From: Lachnospiraceae bacterium
Lineage (GTDB): Bacteria > Bacillota > Clostridia > Lachnospirales > Lachnospiraceae
Assembly: GCA_016281605.1 (NCBI GenBank)
Contig: JAEEJA010000057.1
Location: 1 to 64,000, forward strand
DNA length: 64,000 nt
Direction of reading: 5' to 3'
The position numbers and the translations under genes are program-made. Position 1 is the first letter of the stretch, and each line of letters starts with the position of its first letter. Below, in pieces: positions 34,119-42,815 of this stretch. The notes beneath the pieces were generated by a model. The model did not search any database and was not told where the DNA came from. It saw only the letters and a program-made list of their open reading frames with translations.

Positions 34119-35441
34119 TTATATTTCAACTGATACGGTAAGATAGTTTATATCGGTATCGTTATCATCCGGATCTTTATATTTTGTATTCTTTATATCT
34201 ATAATCCCATGATTCCTTTTTATGATTTTTCTTGCAATATAAAGACCGAATCCATGATTCTCATCATCAGTAGAGTTTTTCGTACTGTAGCTTATGGAGA
34301 ACATATCTTTTATTTCCTTTTCGGATAGTTCGTCGCATGGATTAGCAACTACAAGTTTGAACCTGTTTTCCTCCGTGCTACTAAGAGTTACATATATAGT
34401 TTTATATTCTTTTGATGCTTCTATTGCATTATCTATAAGGATTCCACATAAATCTATAAGATCTATATCGGATATATCAGTATTGAAATCAGTGCGCTCT
34501 ATATCCAGTTTCATGATTATGTCATTATCCCTTGCAGTAATATATTTACTGAAAATAAGAGCAGCAAGGGTTTTATTTGGAATAGCAGTTGCGTACTGTA
34601 TGGGCGAGGCGCTACTCAAGCTTTCTGACTGTTTTTTTAGTTCATTACAAAGGCTCTCGTAGTTATCACAGATGTAAGGAAGAGAGCATAAGGTCTGGAT
34701 ATGATTATTATAGTTGTGACGTTCTTCCCTTAAGGATTTAATTATATTTTCAAGAATAGGGATGTACTTGATGGAATCGCGCAACTCCTGCTCCCTTGTG
34801 GTTTGTTTTCTTTCGACATACAGGAAAATAAATAGAAGTATGATAAAAAGAATCAAAGAATAGCTTTCGCCGGATAACCCTTTTTTAGTGTTGAATAATA
34901 TATAAATGATTTCATATAGAATGAAAAGTGCAATTGTTATCATCATTATGGAATCAAATCGATCCAACAGATAGGCATAAACAGAGGTTATATGATTTTT
35001 TAATATTGACATACCGATAATTATGATAATCATTGAAAGTAAGTATATTAGCACAAAAAAATAATTATTATGAAGAGTAAATAAATAGTTCTCATCATAA
35101 CGGATGTTAACTACATATAATATACTCATTGACAGCAGATTTGTAATATACCTAATACAAATATTTGAGCAGCCTGCAAATGCCGACTTAAAAGTGTTAT
35201 ATCCCGTATGGCACTTTGCAAATACAGTTTCACTCAACAGGACAATAAGTATTGATATCAGTTGTGAATATAAAAGAATATAAGTGCTTATAATCATCAA
35301 AATTACATAAACAACAAAAATTAAGCCACTAAGAATCGGTGAAATTGTCTTTTGTGTGGTATGTGCGTTCAGTTTTTTTGTTATATATAAAGAAGTTAAA
35401 GCTTGTATCAATATACTTATTCCAAATAGAATATAATTCAT
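34119..35441 (-). CDS. AgrC-like GHKL sensor histidine kinase
   Basis: The 440-aa protein has about six to seven membrane segments in residues 1-215, then a short coiled region with the phosphoacceptor-like SLREERHNYNNHIQTL and a GHKL ATPase domain: N-box LCGILIDNAIEAS and G-box NHGFGLYIARKII. This is the arrangement of AgrC/ComD-type peptide-sensing kinases that pair with LytTR regulators, two of which are the next genes. AAAGGA lies 14 bases before ATG 35441. No agrB or obvious peptide precursor is adjacent. Confidence 0.87.
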   Translation of the reverse strand: MNYILFGISILIQALTSLYITKKLNAHTTQKTISPILSGLIFVVYVILMIISTYILLYSQLISILIVLLSETVFAKCHTGYNTFKSAFAGCSNICIRYITNLLSMSILYVVNIRYDENYLFTLHNNYFFVLIYLLSMIIIIIGMSILKNHITSVYAYLLDRFDSIMMITIALFILYEIIYILFNTKKGLSGESYSLILFIILLFIFLYVERKQTTREQELRDSIKYIPILENIIKSLREERHNYNNHIQTLCSLPYICDNYESLCNELKKQSESLSSASPIQYATAIPNKTLAALIFSKYITARDNDIIMKLDIERTDFNTDISDIDLIDLCGILIDNAIEASKEYKTIYVTLSSTEENRFKLVVANPCDELSEKEIKDMFSISYSTKNSTDDENHGFGLYIARKIIKRNHGIIDIKNTKYKDPDDNDTDINYLTVSVEI

Positions 35442-35487
35442 ATATATGTTTTTGTCCTTTCTTCATTTTAACCTTAGTCTGTTTATA

Positions 35488-35517
35488 ATTGTAAATTACA
35501 AAAATCGAAATTGTCAA
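35488..35517 (-). promoter_or_regulatory. promoter of the GHKL kinase gene
   Basis: On the minus strand TTGACA (35517-35512), an 18-base spacer and TACAAT (35493-35488) lie about 45 bases before the kinase start. Confidence 0.65.
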
Positions 35518-35560
35518 GTTGATAGCGAACCATCTAAAAAAATAAAAAAGCAAATAAAAA

Positions 35561-35594
35561 TGTCGTTCATGACAAAATAACTGTCGTTCATGAC
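35561..35594. promoter_or_regulatory. paired 13-bp direct repeats, candidate LytTR operator
   Basis: TGTCGTTCATGAC occurs at 35561-35573 and again at 35582-35594, 21 bases start to start (two helical turns). LytTR regulators bind such direct repeats about 21 bp apart. They sit in the 300-base divergent gap between the kinase and the pseudo-receiver gene, 44 bases upstream of the kinase -35. The rest of the gap has a TATAAT at 35646-35651 facing the plus-strand gene. Confidence 0.6.
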
Positions 35595-35741
35595 GGTAAC
35601 GGATTTGTTTTATTAAAAAAAAAATATAAAATTATAAGAGATAGTATAATGATATTATGGTTTCGAATATAAAAATATGAAGCAAAGGAAAATGAATCGA
35701 CATTAATACCCCTATGGGGAGAGATAGGAGTGTAAACTGAG

Positions 35742-36452
35742 ATGACGGTTGGAATATGTGATAAAAGAATGAATATCATTGATAGTATTATTAATACAAT
35801 AAAGGATGTAACTCCTGATTCGATTAATAATTATATCAAGTATACGCCAAAGGAACTAAAAGAAAAAGTAAACAGAGGCACCTTCCCTTGTGACCTGATT
35901 ATACTCAGTAAGCTAAATGGAAATACGTGGGATGCTGTAGCTTTGGCAAAATCTATAAATAAGATAAATCCTTATTGTGGGATAATATTTCTTATAGAGA
36001 ATAATGGATTTGATGAAAACATATATAGTGTAAATCACACATATTGCATAAGAAATAGTTATTTGAAGAAATATATAAGCAAGGCGCTGGATAAGTATAA
36101 AAGTGAAAATAACAGAATTGATAATAACAACAGCATATGCGTCTATTCAAAGAGGATTAAGCGACATATAAGGACAGCAGACATATACTTTGTAGAAAAA
36201 GAAGAGAGAAAGTCCTTCATCGTTACTCCAAAAGAGAGAATCAATACCATCGAACCTCTTAAAAGGTTCGAAGACATGGATTCTTCAAAGAGGCTTTGCA
36301 GAATTCACTCCGGTTATGTTGTAAACCTGGAGCATGTTGCGTCCAAAACAAAAGACACCATAATCCTTGATAATGGTAAAAAATTACCTGTATCCCTCAC
36401 ATACTCAAAACACTTTAATGATATGAGTAACAATTTTTGGGGAAATGATTAA
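35742..36452 (+). CDS. LytTR DNA-binding protein with degenerate receiver domain
   Basis: The 236-aa protein has a receiver-like N-terminus and a LytTR domain (about residues 130-232: VYSKRIKRHIRTADIYFVE, RIHSGYVVNLEHV, LPVSLTYSKHF). The receiver lacks key residues: the phosphoacceptor position in DLIILSK is Ser56 instead of Asp, only one of the two N-terminal acidic residues is present (ICDKR), and the KP motif is replaced by LKK. It is therefore a pseudo-receiver that cannot be phosphorylated in the normal way. Divergent from the kinase, convergent with a normal LytTR regulator 13 bases away. Confidence 0.82.
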   Translation: MTVGICDKRMNIIDSIINTIKDVTPDSINNYIKYTPKELKEKVNRGTFPCDLIILSKLNGNTWDAVALAKSINKINPYCGIIFLIENNGFDENIYSVNHTYCIRNSYLKKYISKALDKYKSENNRIDNNNSICVYSKRIKRHIRTADIYFVEKEERKSFIVTPKERINTIEPLKRFEDMDSSKRLCRIHSGYVVNLEHVASKTKDTIILDNGKKLPVSLTYSKHFNDMSNNFWGND

Positions 36453-36465
36453 TAAGTAAAATACT

Positions 36466-37146
36466 TTAGTATATAGTATAAGATCTTCCTATGGGTAAAG
36501 TTATTTCTCCCTCTAATACTACAAAACCATCAGTAAAGCTGTAATTACGCAAAAAGTTTTTATTGATTATATAAGACTTATGTATTCTAAGAAAGTTATC
36601 AGGCAGAAGTCCGGATAGCTCCTTCAGGCGATATGTGGAAGAGGTAAATGTGTCTTTTGTTGTATGATATTGTATGGTACGTCCGTCGGAACTGATATAA
36701 ATAATGTTTGAAAAGTCAATATTATAGAAGGTTCCGCCGGGCTTTCTAAGTCTAAGATTATTTTTTTGCAAAGCTGTTTTTAGCTGCTCGGTAAGCTGCT
36801 CCTGTGAGTATGGCTTTGTAATATAGGATGTGCAGTGAATAGTGTTTATAGCATCAAAGACAAAGTCACTGTAGCCTGTGATAAATATGATGGGGGTATC
36901 TTTATATTTAGGCATAGCGCGGATGCTTTTTGCTAAAGAGATACCTACATTATTTTTTTGATTTCCTATAGCAATATCAAGTAAAAACAGATGAACAACA
37001 TCCTCACACTTTTCCAAAAATGAAAAACAGCTATCCGCATTGTCATATTCATGTATTACTGCACTTGAATCATATTCTTTGATATGGTGTTTTAGTCCGT
37101 TTATTTGGACAAAATCATCCTCTAAAATAATAACATTTGTTCCCAA
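36466..37146 (-). CDS. LytTR response regulator
   Basis: The 226-aa protein has a complete receiver (IILEDD acidic pair at residues 10-11, phosphoacceptor D57 in FLLDIAIG, ITGYSD, ITKPYS) and a LytTR domain (residues about 130-222, RIHKSYIINKNFL, EGEITLPIGRSY). A TTG start at 37146 is chosen because GGGGG (37154-37158) lies seven bases upstream; the longer frames to 37236 have no such site. It is the probable partner of the AgrC-like kinase at 34119. Paired repeats and a good promoter precede it. Confidence 0.87.
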   Translation of the reverse strand: MGTNVIILEDDFVQINGLKHHIKEYDSSAVIHEYDNADSCFSFLEKCEDVVHLFLLDIAIGNQKNNVGISLAKSIRAMPKYKDTPIIFITGYSDFVFDAINTIHCTSYITKPYSQEQLTEQLKTALQKNNLRLRKPGGTFYNIDFSNIIYISSDGRTIQYHTTKDTFTSSTYRLKELSGLLPDNFLRIHKSYIINKNFLRNYSFTDGFVVLEGEITLPIGRSYTIY

Positions 37147-37195
37147 AGTTATACCCCCTATCATAGTCTGATTTTTCACATTAACTCCTTTGTAA

Positions 37196-37270
37196 ATTTT
37201 AATTATTTTTTTAAAATGTGTCAATGATTCTTGCATGAATCGCCCTTTTTTTGCATGAATCGCCCTTTTT
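37196..37270 (-). promoter_or_regulatory. promoter and paired 20-bp repeats upstream of the LytTR regulator
   Basis: On the minus strand TTGACA (37224-37219), a 17-base spacer and TAAAAT (37201-37196) form a good promoter. Directly upstream, TTGCATGAATCGCCC plus a T-run is repeated exactly at 37231-37250 and 37251-37270 (20-bp period). Read on the minus strand each repeat has CGATTCATG, similar to CGTTCATG in the repeats at 35561. The position six bases from the -35 box is that of a LytTR activator site. Confidence 0.65.
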
Positions 37271-37314
37271 TATGCTTGACTTAATATTTTCAATCATCAG
37301 ATTGCAAAAAATAC

Positions 37315-37343
37315 TTGACATGATTAGTATACTATGCTATTCT
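37315..37343 (+). promoter_or_regulatory. rplJ operon promoter
   Basis: TTGACA (37315-37320), 17-base spacer, TATTCT (37338-37343), about 215 bases before rplJ. Confidence 0.65.
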
Positions 37344-37349
37344 TTAGCA

Positions 37350-37492
37350 GTTCGCGGAAGCGAACATCTGCCACAGACAGCAGGTATCCGTATGGATGTA
37401 AGGGTTTTTGACGCCTGCCGAGGAGATTGATTTTTAGTAGTATATTTACGATTTAATCCCCTCTTTCGTTTGTGTTCGAAAGAGGTTTTTTC
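37350..37492 (+). ncRNA. L10 leader with attenuator
   Basis: The region before rplJ contains a TTCGC-GGAA-GCGAA hairpin, the paired elements CAGACAGCAGG and CCTGCCGAGG typical of the L10 leader (binding site of L10(L12)4), and then a perfect 9-bp terminator, CCTCTTTCG (37460-37468) with CGAAAGAGG (37477-37485), followed by TTTTTT. Excess L10 is known to bind this leader and reduce rplJL expression. Identification is by recognisable motif and position. Confidence 0.8.
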
Positions 37493-37559
37493 TATATTAA
37501 AAGTCATGGCAGAATCAAATATGCCCTGTATAAAGCAAGGCAGGAAAGGAGATTTACTC

Positions 37560-38081
37560 ATGGCAAAGGTTGAGTTAAAACAACCTATAGTTGATGAAAT
37601 CAAAACTAAGGTTGATGGTGTAGCCACAGTTGTTGCTGTTGACTACAGAGGTATCAGCGTAGAGCTCGATACAAAGCTTCGTAAAAACTTAAGAGAGGCA
37701 GGATGCGAATACAAGGTTTATAAGAATACTCTTATGAAGCGTGCTTTTGAAGGATCTGATTTTGCACAGCTTGATGATATTCTTGCAGGACCTACAGCAA
37801 TTGCTATCTCAAAGGAAGATGCTACAGCTCCTATCAGAATTATCAATGATATCATGAAGGAAGCTAAGGAAGTAGAGTTTAAAGCTGCTGTAGTAGAAGG
37901 AAAGCTTTATGATGCTGAGGGTGTTAAGGCACTTGCAGCTATACCATCAAGAGAAGTTCTTATATCAAAGCTTCTCGGTTCACTTCAGTCACCTATCACA
38001 AATCTTGCTCGTGTACTCAAGCAGATTGCAGAGAAGGATGGCGAAGCAGCTCCTGCAGAAGAAGCACCTGCAGAGGCATAG
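37560..38081 (+). CDS. rplJ: 50S ribosomal protein L10
   Basis: L10 anchors the L7/L12 stalk. The 173-aa protein starts MAKVELKQPIVDEIK and includes DYRGISVELDTKLRKNLREAG and KNTLMKRAFEG, ending in the Ala/Glu-rich tail that binds L12 (EEAPAEA). ATG 37560 follows AAAGGAG (37545-37551) at eight bases; the longer open frame upstream runs into the leader and is not used. rplL follows 51 bases later. rplK and rplA are not upstream. Confidence 0.97.
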   Translation: MAKVELKQPIVDEIKTKVDGVATVVAVDYRGISVELDTKLRKNLREAGCEYKVYKNTLMKRAFEGSDFAQLDDILAGPTAIAISKEDATAPIRIINDIMKEAKEVEFKAAVVEGKLYDAEGVKALAAIPSREVLISKLLGSLQSPITNLARVLKQIAEKDGEAAPAEEAPAEA

Positions 38082-38132
38082 TATTACGCTTACAATTATT
38101 ATTTATTATATTATTAAATGGAGGATATTATA

Positions 38133-38498
38133 ATGACTACAGAAGAATTTATAGAAGCAATAAAGGGCATGTCTGTCCTTGAATTAAATGACCTTGTAAA
38201 GGCATGTGAAGAAGAGTTTGGTGTTTCTGCAGCAGCAGGTGTTGTTGTATCAGGTGCAGCAGCAGGCGGAGCAGCAGCTGAAGAGAAGACAGAGTTTGAC
38301 GTTGAGCTTACAGAAGTAGGCGCTCAGAAGGTTAAGGTTATCAAGGTTGTTCGTGAGATCACCGGATTAGGTCTTAAGGAAGCTAAGGAAGTTGTTGACG
38401 GAGCACCTAAGCTTATCAAAGAGCAGGTTAGCAAGGAAGAAGCTGACGCTATCAAGGCTAAGGTTGAGGAAGTTGGAGCTAAGGTTACTCTTAAGTAA
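38133..38498 (+). CDS. rplL: 50S ribosomal protein L7/L12
   Basis: The 121-aa stalk protein recruits translation factors. It has an N-terminal dimerisation helix ([20 protein letters not shown]), an Ala/Gly hinge (residues about 38-52) and the C-terminal domain with [21 protein letters not shown] 38133 is preferred over 38118, since GGAGG (38120-38124) precedes it by eight bases. A strong terminator follows. Confidence 0.97.
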   Translation: MTTEEFIEAIKGMSVLELNDLVKACEEEFGVSAAAGVVVSGAAAGGAAAEEKTEFDVELTEVGAQKVKVIKVVREITGLGLKEAKEVVDGAPKLIKEQVSKEEADAIKAKVEEVGAKVTLK

Positions 38499-38533
38499 TT
38501 CCTTTTATCTTTTGAATTTTTTTGTAAACTTCA

Positions 38534-38566
38534 AGAGGGCATCGTTTTCGATGCCCTCTTTTTTTA
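38534..38566 (+). terminator. intrinsic terminator of rplJL
   Basis: An 11-bp perfect stem AGAGGGCATCG/CGATGCCCTCT (38534-38544, 38549-38559) with TTTT loop and seven T residues after it. Confidence 0.92.
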
Positions 38567-38605
38567 TTAGAGTCGCTGTTATGAAGATGTCATCAAAGCT
38601 GACAC

Positions 38606-39238
38606 TTATTTTTTAACTAACACCCTCAGTCGTGCTGTCTTTCCGTTATGGATACGCGCATATATAAAAGTCTTACCGCGGCCAACTGCAGTTACGACTC
38701 CGGACTGATCGACTATTGCAACATTTGAGTTAGCTGAGTAGAAGTACGGAGCCTCTCCTGACATGAAAGGCTTAGTGGTTACGTGTACAGTCCTTGTCTT
38801 ATTTACCTTCATTTTAAGGCGTTTCTCATTAAATCTTAAGCTTATAGCTCTTGGTGAAACATTGATAGTACAGGTCAGAGCAGCCTGCTCCTTGGAAAAT
38901 ATGATAAATCGAGGCTGCTTAACCATAACAGTAATTGTTGCAGAGCCGGCATTTTTTGCGGTGCACGTAATCGTTGAATTATCCTTTTGGCTTACACTTA
39001 CTATTGAATCATCGCTAGAGCTTACTTCGACAGTATCCTTTTCCTTGAGATTCTCAACTTTTATTTCTACTGATTCACCTGCAAATACATCTGCGTATGT
39101 AACGCTTAAACGATATACATCATCAGGATGGTTTTGTTTTTCGTCAGCACTTGCAAAAGCCGGAGGAGTAGCGAATAAGATAATTAAAGAAAGTATTGTT
39201 ACATAAACTGATATTAGTCTAAAACTTTTATTTTTCAT
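38606..39238 (-). CDS. secreted protein with Ig-like (Big_2-type) domains
   Basis: ATG 39238 is chosen because GGGGGAG precedes it closely; it begins MKNKSFRL with a signal peptide cut near AFASA-DE. About 210 aa. Two bacterial Ig-like repeats follow: one with EVSSSDDSIVSVSQ and ATITVMVKQ, one with MKVNKTRTVHVTTKP, YSANSNVAIVDQSGVVTAVGRGKTFIYARI, the Big_2 signature. It ends LRVLVKK, similar to the ends of the other surface proteins here. It is divergent from a two-component system that may regulate it. Confidence 0.82.
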   Translation of the reverse strand: MKNKSFRLISVYVTILSLIILFATPPAFASADEKQNHPDDVYRLSVTYADVFAGESVEIKVENLKEKDTVEVSSSDDSIVSVSQKDNSTITCTAKNAGSATITVMVKQPRFIIFSKEQAALTCTINVSPRAISLRFNEKRLKMKVNKTRTVHVTTKPFMSGEAPYFYSANSNVAIVDQSGVVTAVGRGKTFIYARIHNGKTARLRVLVKK

Positions 39239-39406
39239 ATTCTCCCCCTTTCTGTAAAACGTATGTTTTATAATAATACAAATCCGATTATAACGCAAGC
39301 AAGTCTTGATTTTTATGGATTGTCTAGATTATATGTTTATTTATTGGCAAAAATATGTCGAAAATAGAACAAATTGGTGATTTGGGCCTTATAGGGCAAA
39401 AAACAA

Positions 39407-39435
39407 GTGACAAAATGACATTTTTTTTCTATAAT
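39407..39435 (+). promoter_or_regulatory. promoter of the OmpR-type regulator gene
   Basis: GTGACA (39407-39412), 17-base spacer, TATAAT (39430-39435), 40 bases upstream of ATG 39476. Confidence 0.65.
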
Positions 39436-39475
39436 TGTTTAAAAGTAAAGAAATAGGAAGACAAGGGAGGAAAAT

Positions 39476-40162
39476 ATGCAATATATATTAGTAGCAGATG
39501 ATAATAAAGATATAACAGATATACTGAGTGTTTATATTAAGAGAGAGGGCTATGAGCCTATAATTGCATCTGATGGTATTTCAGCGGAAAGAATGTTTGA
39601 AACCTACGATCCCGTGGCAGTTCTTCTGGATGTAATGATGCCGGATAAGGACGGATATGCAGTTTGCAAAAGTATAAGAAAAACCTCCAATGTTCCCATT
39701 ATACTTATCACTGCAAGAGGTGAAGATTACGAAAGAATCATGGGACTTGACATCGGAGCGGATGATTATATCGTAAAGCCTTTCAGTCCGGGAGAGGTTA
39801 TGGCACGCCTTCGAGCTGTATTAAGACGTATAGGGTCTGATGAAAAAGGCAAAAGCAGCGATGAAATAGAAGTTGATAATCTTGTAGTTAATTTAAATGA
39901 GTACTCCTGTACCATAGGAGGAGAAGAATTGCAGCTTACAAAGAAAGAGATAGAGACCATGTGGCTCTTCGCAACCAATATCAACAAAGTCTTTACCAGA
40001 GATGCGCTTCTTGACAGACTGTGGGGATTTGATTATTACGGAGACACCAGAACAGTGGATTCACACATAAAGAGACTCAGATCCAAAATCGATAAATACA
40101 ATCACCCTAATTGGAACCTAAAGACTGTTTGGGGAGTGGGTTATAAGTTTGAAACTCTGTAA
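39476..40162 (+). CDS. OmpR/PhoB-family response regulator
   Basis: A 228-aa regulator with a full receiver (acidic DD at residues 8-9, phosphoacceptor D52 in LLDVMMPD, ITARG, IVKPFS) and a winged-helix Trans_reg_C domain (LTKKEIETMWLF ... TRTVDSHIKRLRSKI ... WGVGYKFE). GGGAGG precedes the ATG. It pairs with the histidine kinase 95 bases downstream; a hairpin in the gap (AAAACCT...AGGTTTT near 40190-40215) may tune kinase expression. Targets are unknown; the divergent Ig-like secreted protein is a candidate. Confidence 0.93.
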   Translation: MQYILVADDNKDITDILSVYIKREGYEPIIASDGISAERMFETYDPVAVLLDVMMPDKDGYAVCKSIRKTSNVPIILITARGEDYERIMGLDIGADDYIVKPFSPGEVMARLRAVLRRIGSDEKGKSSDEIEVDNLVVNLNEYSCTIGGEELQLTKKEIETMWLFATNINKVFTRDALLDRLWGFDYYGDTRTVDSHIKRLRSKIDKYNHPNWNLKTVWGVGYKFETL

Positions 40163-40257
40163 TTCTTATTAAGACCTAAAGAAAACCGGATGAAAACCTT
40201 AAATAGAGGTTTTTAGCCGGTACCATACTCGTTTTTATAGGTGGCTTGGAGGTGTAT

Positions 40258-41739
40258 ATGAATTTTATAAAAAAGAATGACCTTCTTATGAAGATATATC
40301 TGGCCTTTTTTGTAATGCTGATTCTAACCGCTGTCACGGTTGGCAGCATATTTATATACATGTATCGCGATATGTATGTAAGCGCCTATAAAAACACCCT
40401 TATAAAACAGGGTAATAATATTTCTTCAAAAATTTCTTCACTCGCTTCCGAGAACAAATCAGGAAAATATCTCAAGTACATTTCATATATAGAAGAATTG
40501 GAGCAGTCTGACCAGACCGAGGTTTGGGTGCTCTCGAATTCTGATGCAAAAAATCCTCTGGATACTGATTTTACCAATGCTGATACCGATTCAAGCTTGA
40601 CAGATGAGATGCATGAGGTATTGAAAAAAGCATTCAGTGGAAAAACAGGTGTCAATACAGGTCATGACAGTGTTTATGCCATGACTATTCTTCGTGTCGC
40701 AGTACCCATATATGGCGAATCCGAAGAGGTAATAGGCGCTGTTATGATGATATCTATGCTTGAACGAAAGTCTATAGGCATGAAGCAGGGAATAACTATA
40801 GGTATTATAAGTGTTATAGTTGCAATTCTTGTATCGGTTCTTTTCGGAACCATACTCCTAAAGCATGTTTCAAAGCCGCTAGAGATACTTGACAAAGATA
40901 TCATGCGAATATCAAAGGGTGACTACAGTGGCGTAGAGCTTAAAGCCAAGTCCAAGCAGATTAACCGCTTAGAATCTGCTCTGGATGAGCTTTCAGGACA
41001 GCTTCTTAAGATGCGAACCGACAGAGAAAACTTTGATAAGCAGCGTAAGGATTTTTTTGCAAATGTATCTCATGAATTAAGAACACCTATTACCGTTATC
41101 AGGGGTTATGCCGAAACATTAAACGACGGAGTTGTAACAGATGAGAAAATGATAAACGATTATTATTTAAGGATATTATCGGAGTGTGAAAATATAAATG
41201 CGCTGGTAGAGGATCTTTTCGCACTTTCTAAGATGGAAAATCCGGATTATAAGTTTGATGTAGAGCCTGTAAGCCTTTCTCAGATAATGGATGACGTTGT
41301 AAGAGGCGCAAGAGTCTTAGCTGACGAAAAGTCAATTGAAATCAGATTATCCAAAGAAGGGGATGAAACATTCCTGATAATAGGCGATTATGCAAGACTG
41401 AGACAGATGTTTATGATAATTGTGGATAATGCAGTAAAGTTTTCCGAAGAGGAGAGCTTCATAGATATAACCCTTGAAAGAATCGAGGGTAATAGCTTCA
41501 GAGTCGGTATAAGAGATTACGGAGTTGGTATATCCGATGAAGAGAAGAAAAATATATTTGAGAAGTTCTATACTTCTAAGCTACGCCAGAACGAAAAGGG
41601 AACCGGGCTTGGACTCATGATTGCAAAAAATATAGCCCTACGCCACGGTAGTGACATAGGACTATCATCAGAACCAGGAAAAGGCTCTTGCTTTATGTTT
41701 GAATTTGAAGAGTGTACAGACACATCTGCATATGAATAA
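40258..41739 (+). CDS. HAMP-containing sensor histidine kinase
   Basis: The 493-aa kinase starts at ATG 40258 after GGAGGTG. It has two membrane helices (about residues 14-36 and 178-200) around an extracellular sensor of roughly 140 residues, a HAMP linker (KPLEILDKDIMRISKGDYSG), the HisKA motif FFANVSHELRTPITV, and an ATPase domain with N-box VDNAVKFSEE and DYGVGIS, then GLGLMIAK. It is the cognate partner of the OmpR-type regulator. It ends four bases from the convergent aldolase-like gene. Confidence 0.93.
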   Translation: MNFIKKNDLLMKIYLAFFVMLILTAVTVGSIFIYMYRDMYVSAYKNTLIKQGNNISSKISSLASENKSGKYLKYISYIEELEQSDQTEVWVLSNSDAKNPLDTDFTNADTDSSLTDEMHEVLKKAFSGKTGVNTGHDSVYAMTILRVAVPIYGESEEVIGAVMMISMLERKSIGMKQGITIGIISVIVAILVSVLFGTILLKHVSKPLEILDKDIMRISKGDYSGVELKAKSKQINRLESALDELSGQLLKMRTDRENFDKQRKDFFANVSHELRTPITVIRGYAETLNDGVVTDEKMINDYYLRILSECENINALVEDLFALSKMENPDYKFDVEPVSLSQIMDDVVRGARVLADEKSIEIRLSKEGDETFLIIGDYARLRQMFMIIVDNAVKFSEEESFIDITLERIEGNSFRVGIRDYGVGISDEEKKNIFEKFYTSKLRQNEKGTGLGLMIAKNIALRHGSDIGLSSEPGKGSCFMFEFEECTDTSAYE

Positions 41740-41743
41740 TATG

Positions 41744-42721
41744 TTAATCTCTGTCTATAAGCTCTTTATAGAAATTTGTATAATCAGTCCTGTGTGCATT
41801 CGTTGCTGCTATCGCTGTTCTCGGATGCTGATTTAAGTGTCCTGTAATGAGATAAGGTATATCGTAGCCCCAAAGGACGTCGGGGCTCTCCATAAAAGGG
41901 ACCATGTGTTTCTCTATAAACTTAAGTACCGGGAATAAGTTGTACTTCGGATTCTTTAAGAAACTCATCAGAAGTTCCATACTGCAGTTACCTGCTCCAC
42001 GTCCCATGGAAGCGTAAGTTCCGTCCAGAAGTGATGCTCCGTGTGCACAGGAATCGATAGTATTTGCAAATGCAAGCTGCTGATTGTTATGAGCATGGAT
42101 TCCGACATATTTTCCACATGGTTCAAGTATAGAGCAATACTTATCTGTAAGGTCTCTAACCTGCTCGGGGAAGAGGGAACCATAGCTGTCAACTATATAC
42201 ACGCCGTCAACAGGTGTTTCCGTAAGCATCTCCAACGCTGATACAAGGTCGTACTGCTGAACATTGGTTACTGCCATAATATTACATGTTGTCTCATAGC
42301 CTTTTGCATGAGCATCCTCAATCATTGCTATAGCAGCCGGAATCTGGTGGATGTAGCAAGCTACTCTTACAAGATCTACAGGAGACTCAGATCTCGGTGC
42401 AATATCACGCTTATAATTACATCTTCCAACGTCTGCCATTATGGAAATCTTTAGAGATGTATCATTGTCGCCTACGATACTTCTTATATCTTCATCGGTT
42501 GCAAATTTCCATTTTCCAAATTTATCTTCCTCAAACATGTCTTTATCGGCGCGATAACCGAATTCCATGTAATCTACTCCTGAATCCATGTTAGCCTTAT
42601 AAAGTGCTTTTACAAAATCATCCTCAAAATAGAAGTCATTCACCAGACCCCCGTCTCTAAGTGTAGCGTCCAAAACTTTTATGTCAGGACGAAATGACAT
42701 CAGATTACCTTTTTTTGACAT
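41744..42721 (-). CDS. DRE-TIM metallolyase (HMGL-like aldolase domain) protein
   Basis: The 325-aa protein shows the family markers LDATLRDGG, IVDSYGS, the metal-binding HAHNNQQLA and GASLLDGTYASMGRGAGN. This matches HMG-CoA lyase/4-hydroxy-2-oxovalerate aldolase-type TIM barrels, which cleave or form C-C bonds with a divalent metal. No acyl-CoA or aldehyde dehydrogenase partner is adjacent, so the substrate cannot be named. AGAAGGGA precedes the ATG. Related proteins in Firmicutes are sometimes found near cell-surface polysaccharide genes, which is not the case here. Confidence 0.8.
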   Translation of the reverse strand: MSKKGNLMSFRPDIKVLDATLRDGGLVNDFYFEDDFVKALYKANMDSGVDYMEFGYRADKDMFEEDKFGKWKFATDEDIRSIVGDNDTSLKISIMADVGRCNYKRDIAPRSESPVDLVRVACYIHQIPAAIAMIEDAHAKGYETTCNIMAVTNVQQYDLVSALEMLTETPVDGVYIVDSYGSLFPEQVRDLTDKYCSILEPCGKYVGIHAHNNQQLAFANTIDSCAHGASLLDGTYASMGRGAGNCSMELLMSFLKNPKYNLFPVLKFIEKHMVPFMESPDVLWGYDIPYLITGHLNQHPRTAIAATNAHRTDYTNFYKELIDRD

Positions 42722-42815
42722 TATTATCCCTTCTTTCTAAATTAAAATCCGCTAAATTATAGCATTTATGTTGCTTTAAGGCAAGTAACTTTTTCTTTGT
42801 TTAGCTTAGTTTATT

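Noticed and set aside
37470-37559. Longer L10 open frame
   Set aside because: It starts within the leader terminator; AAAGGAG at 37545 sets the start at 37560.
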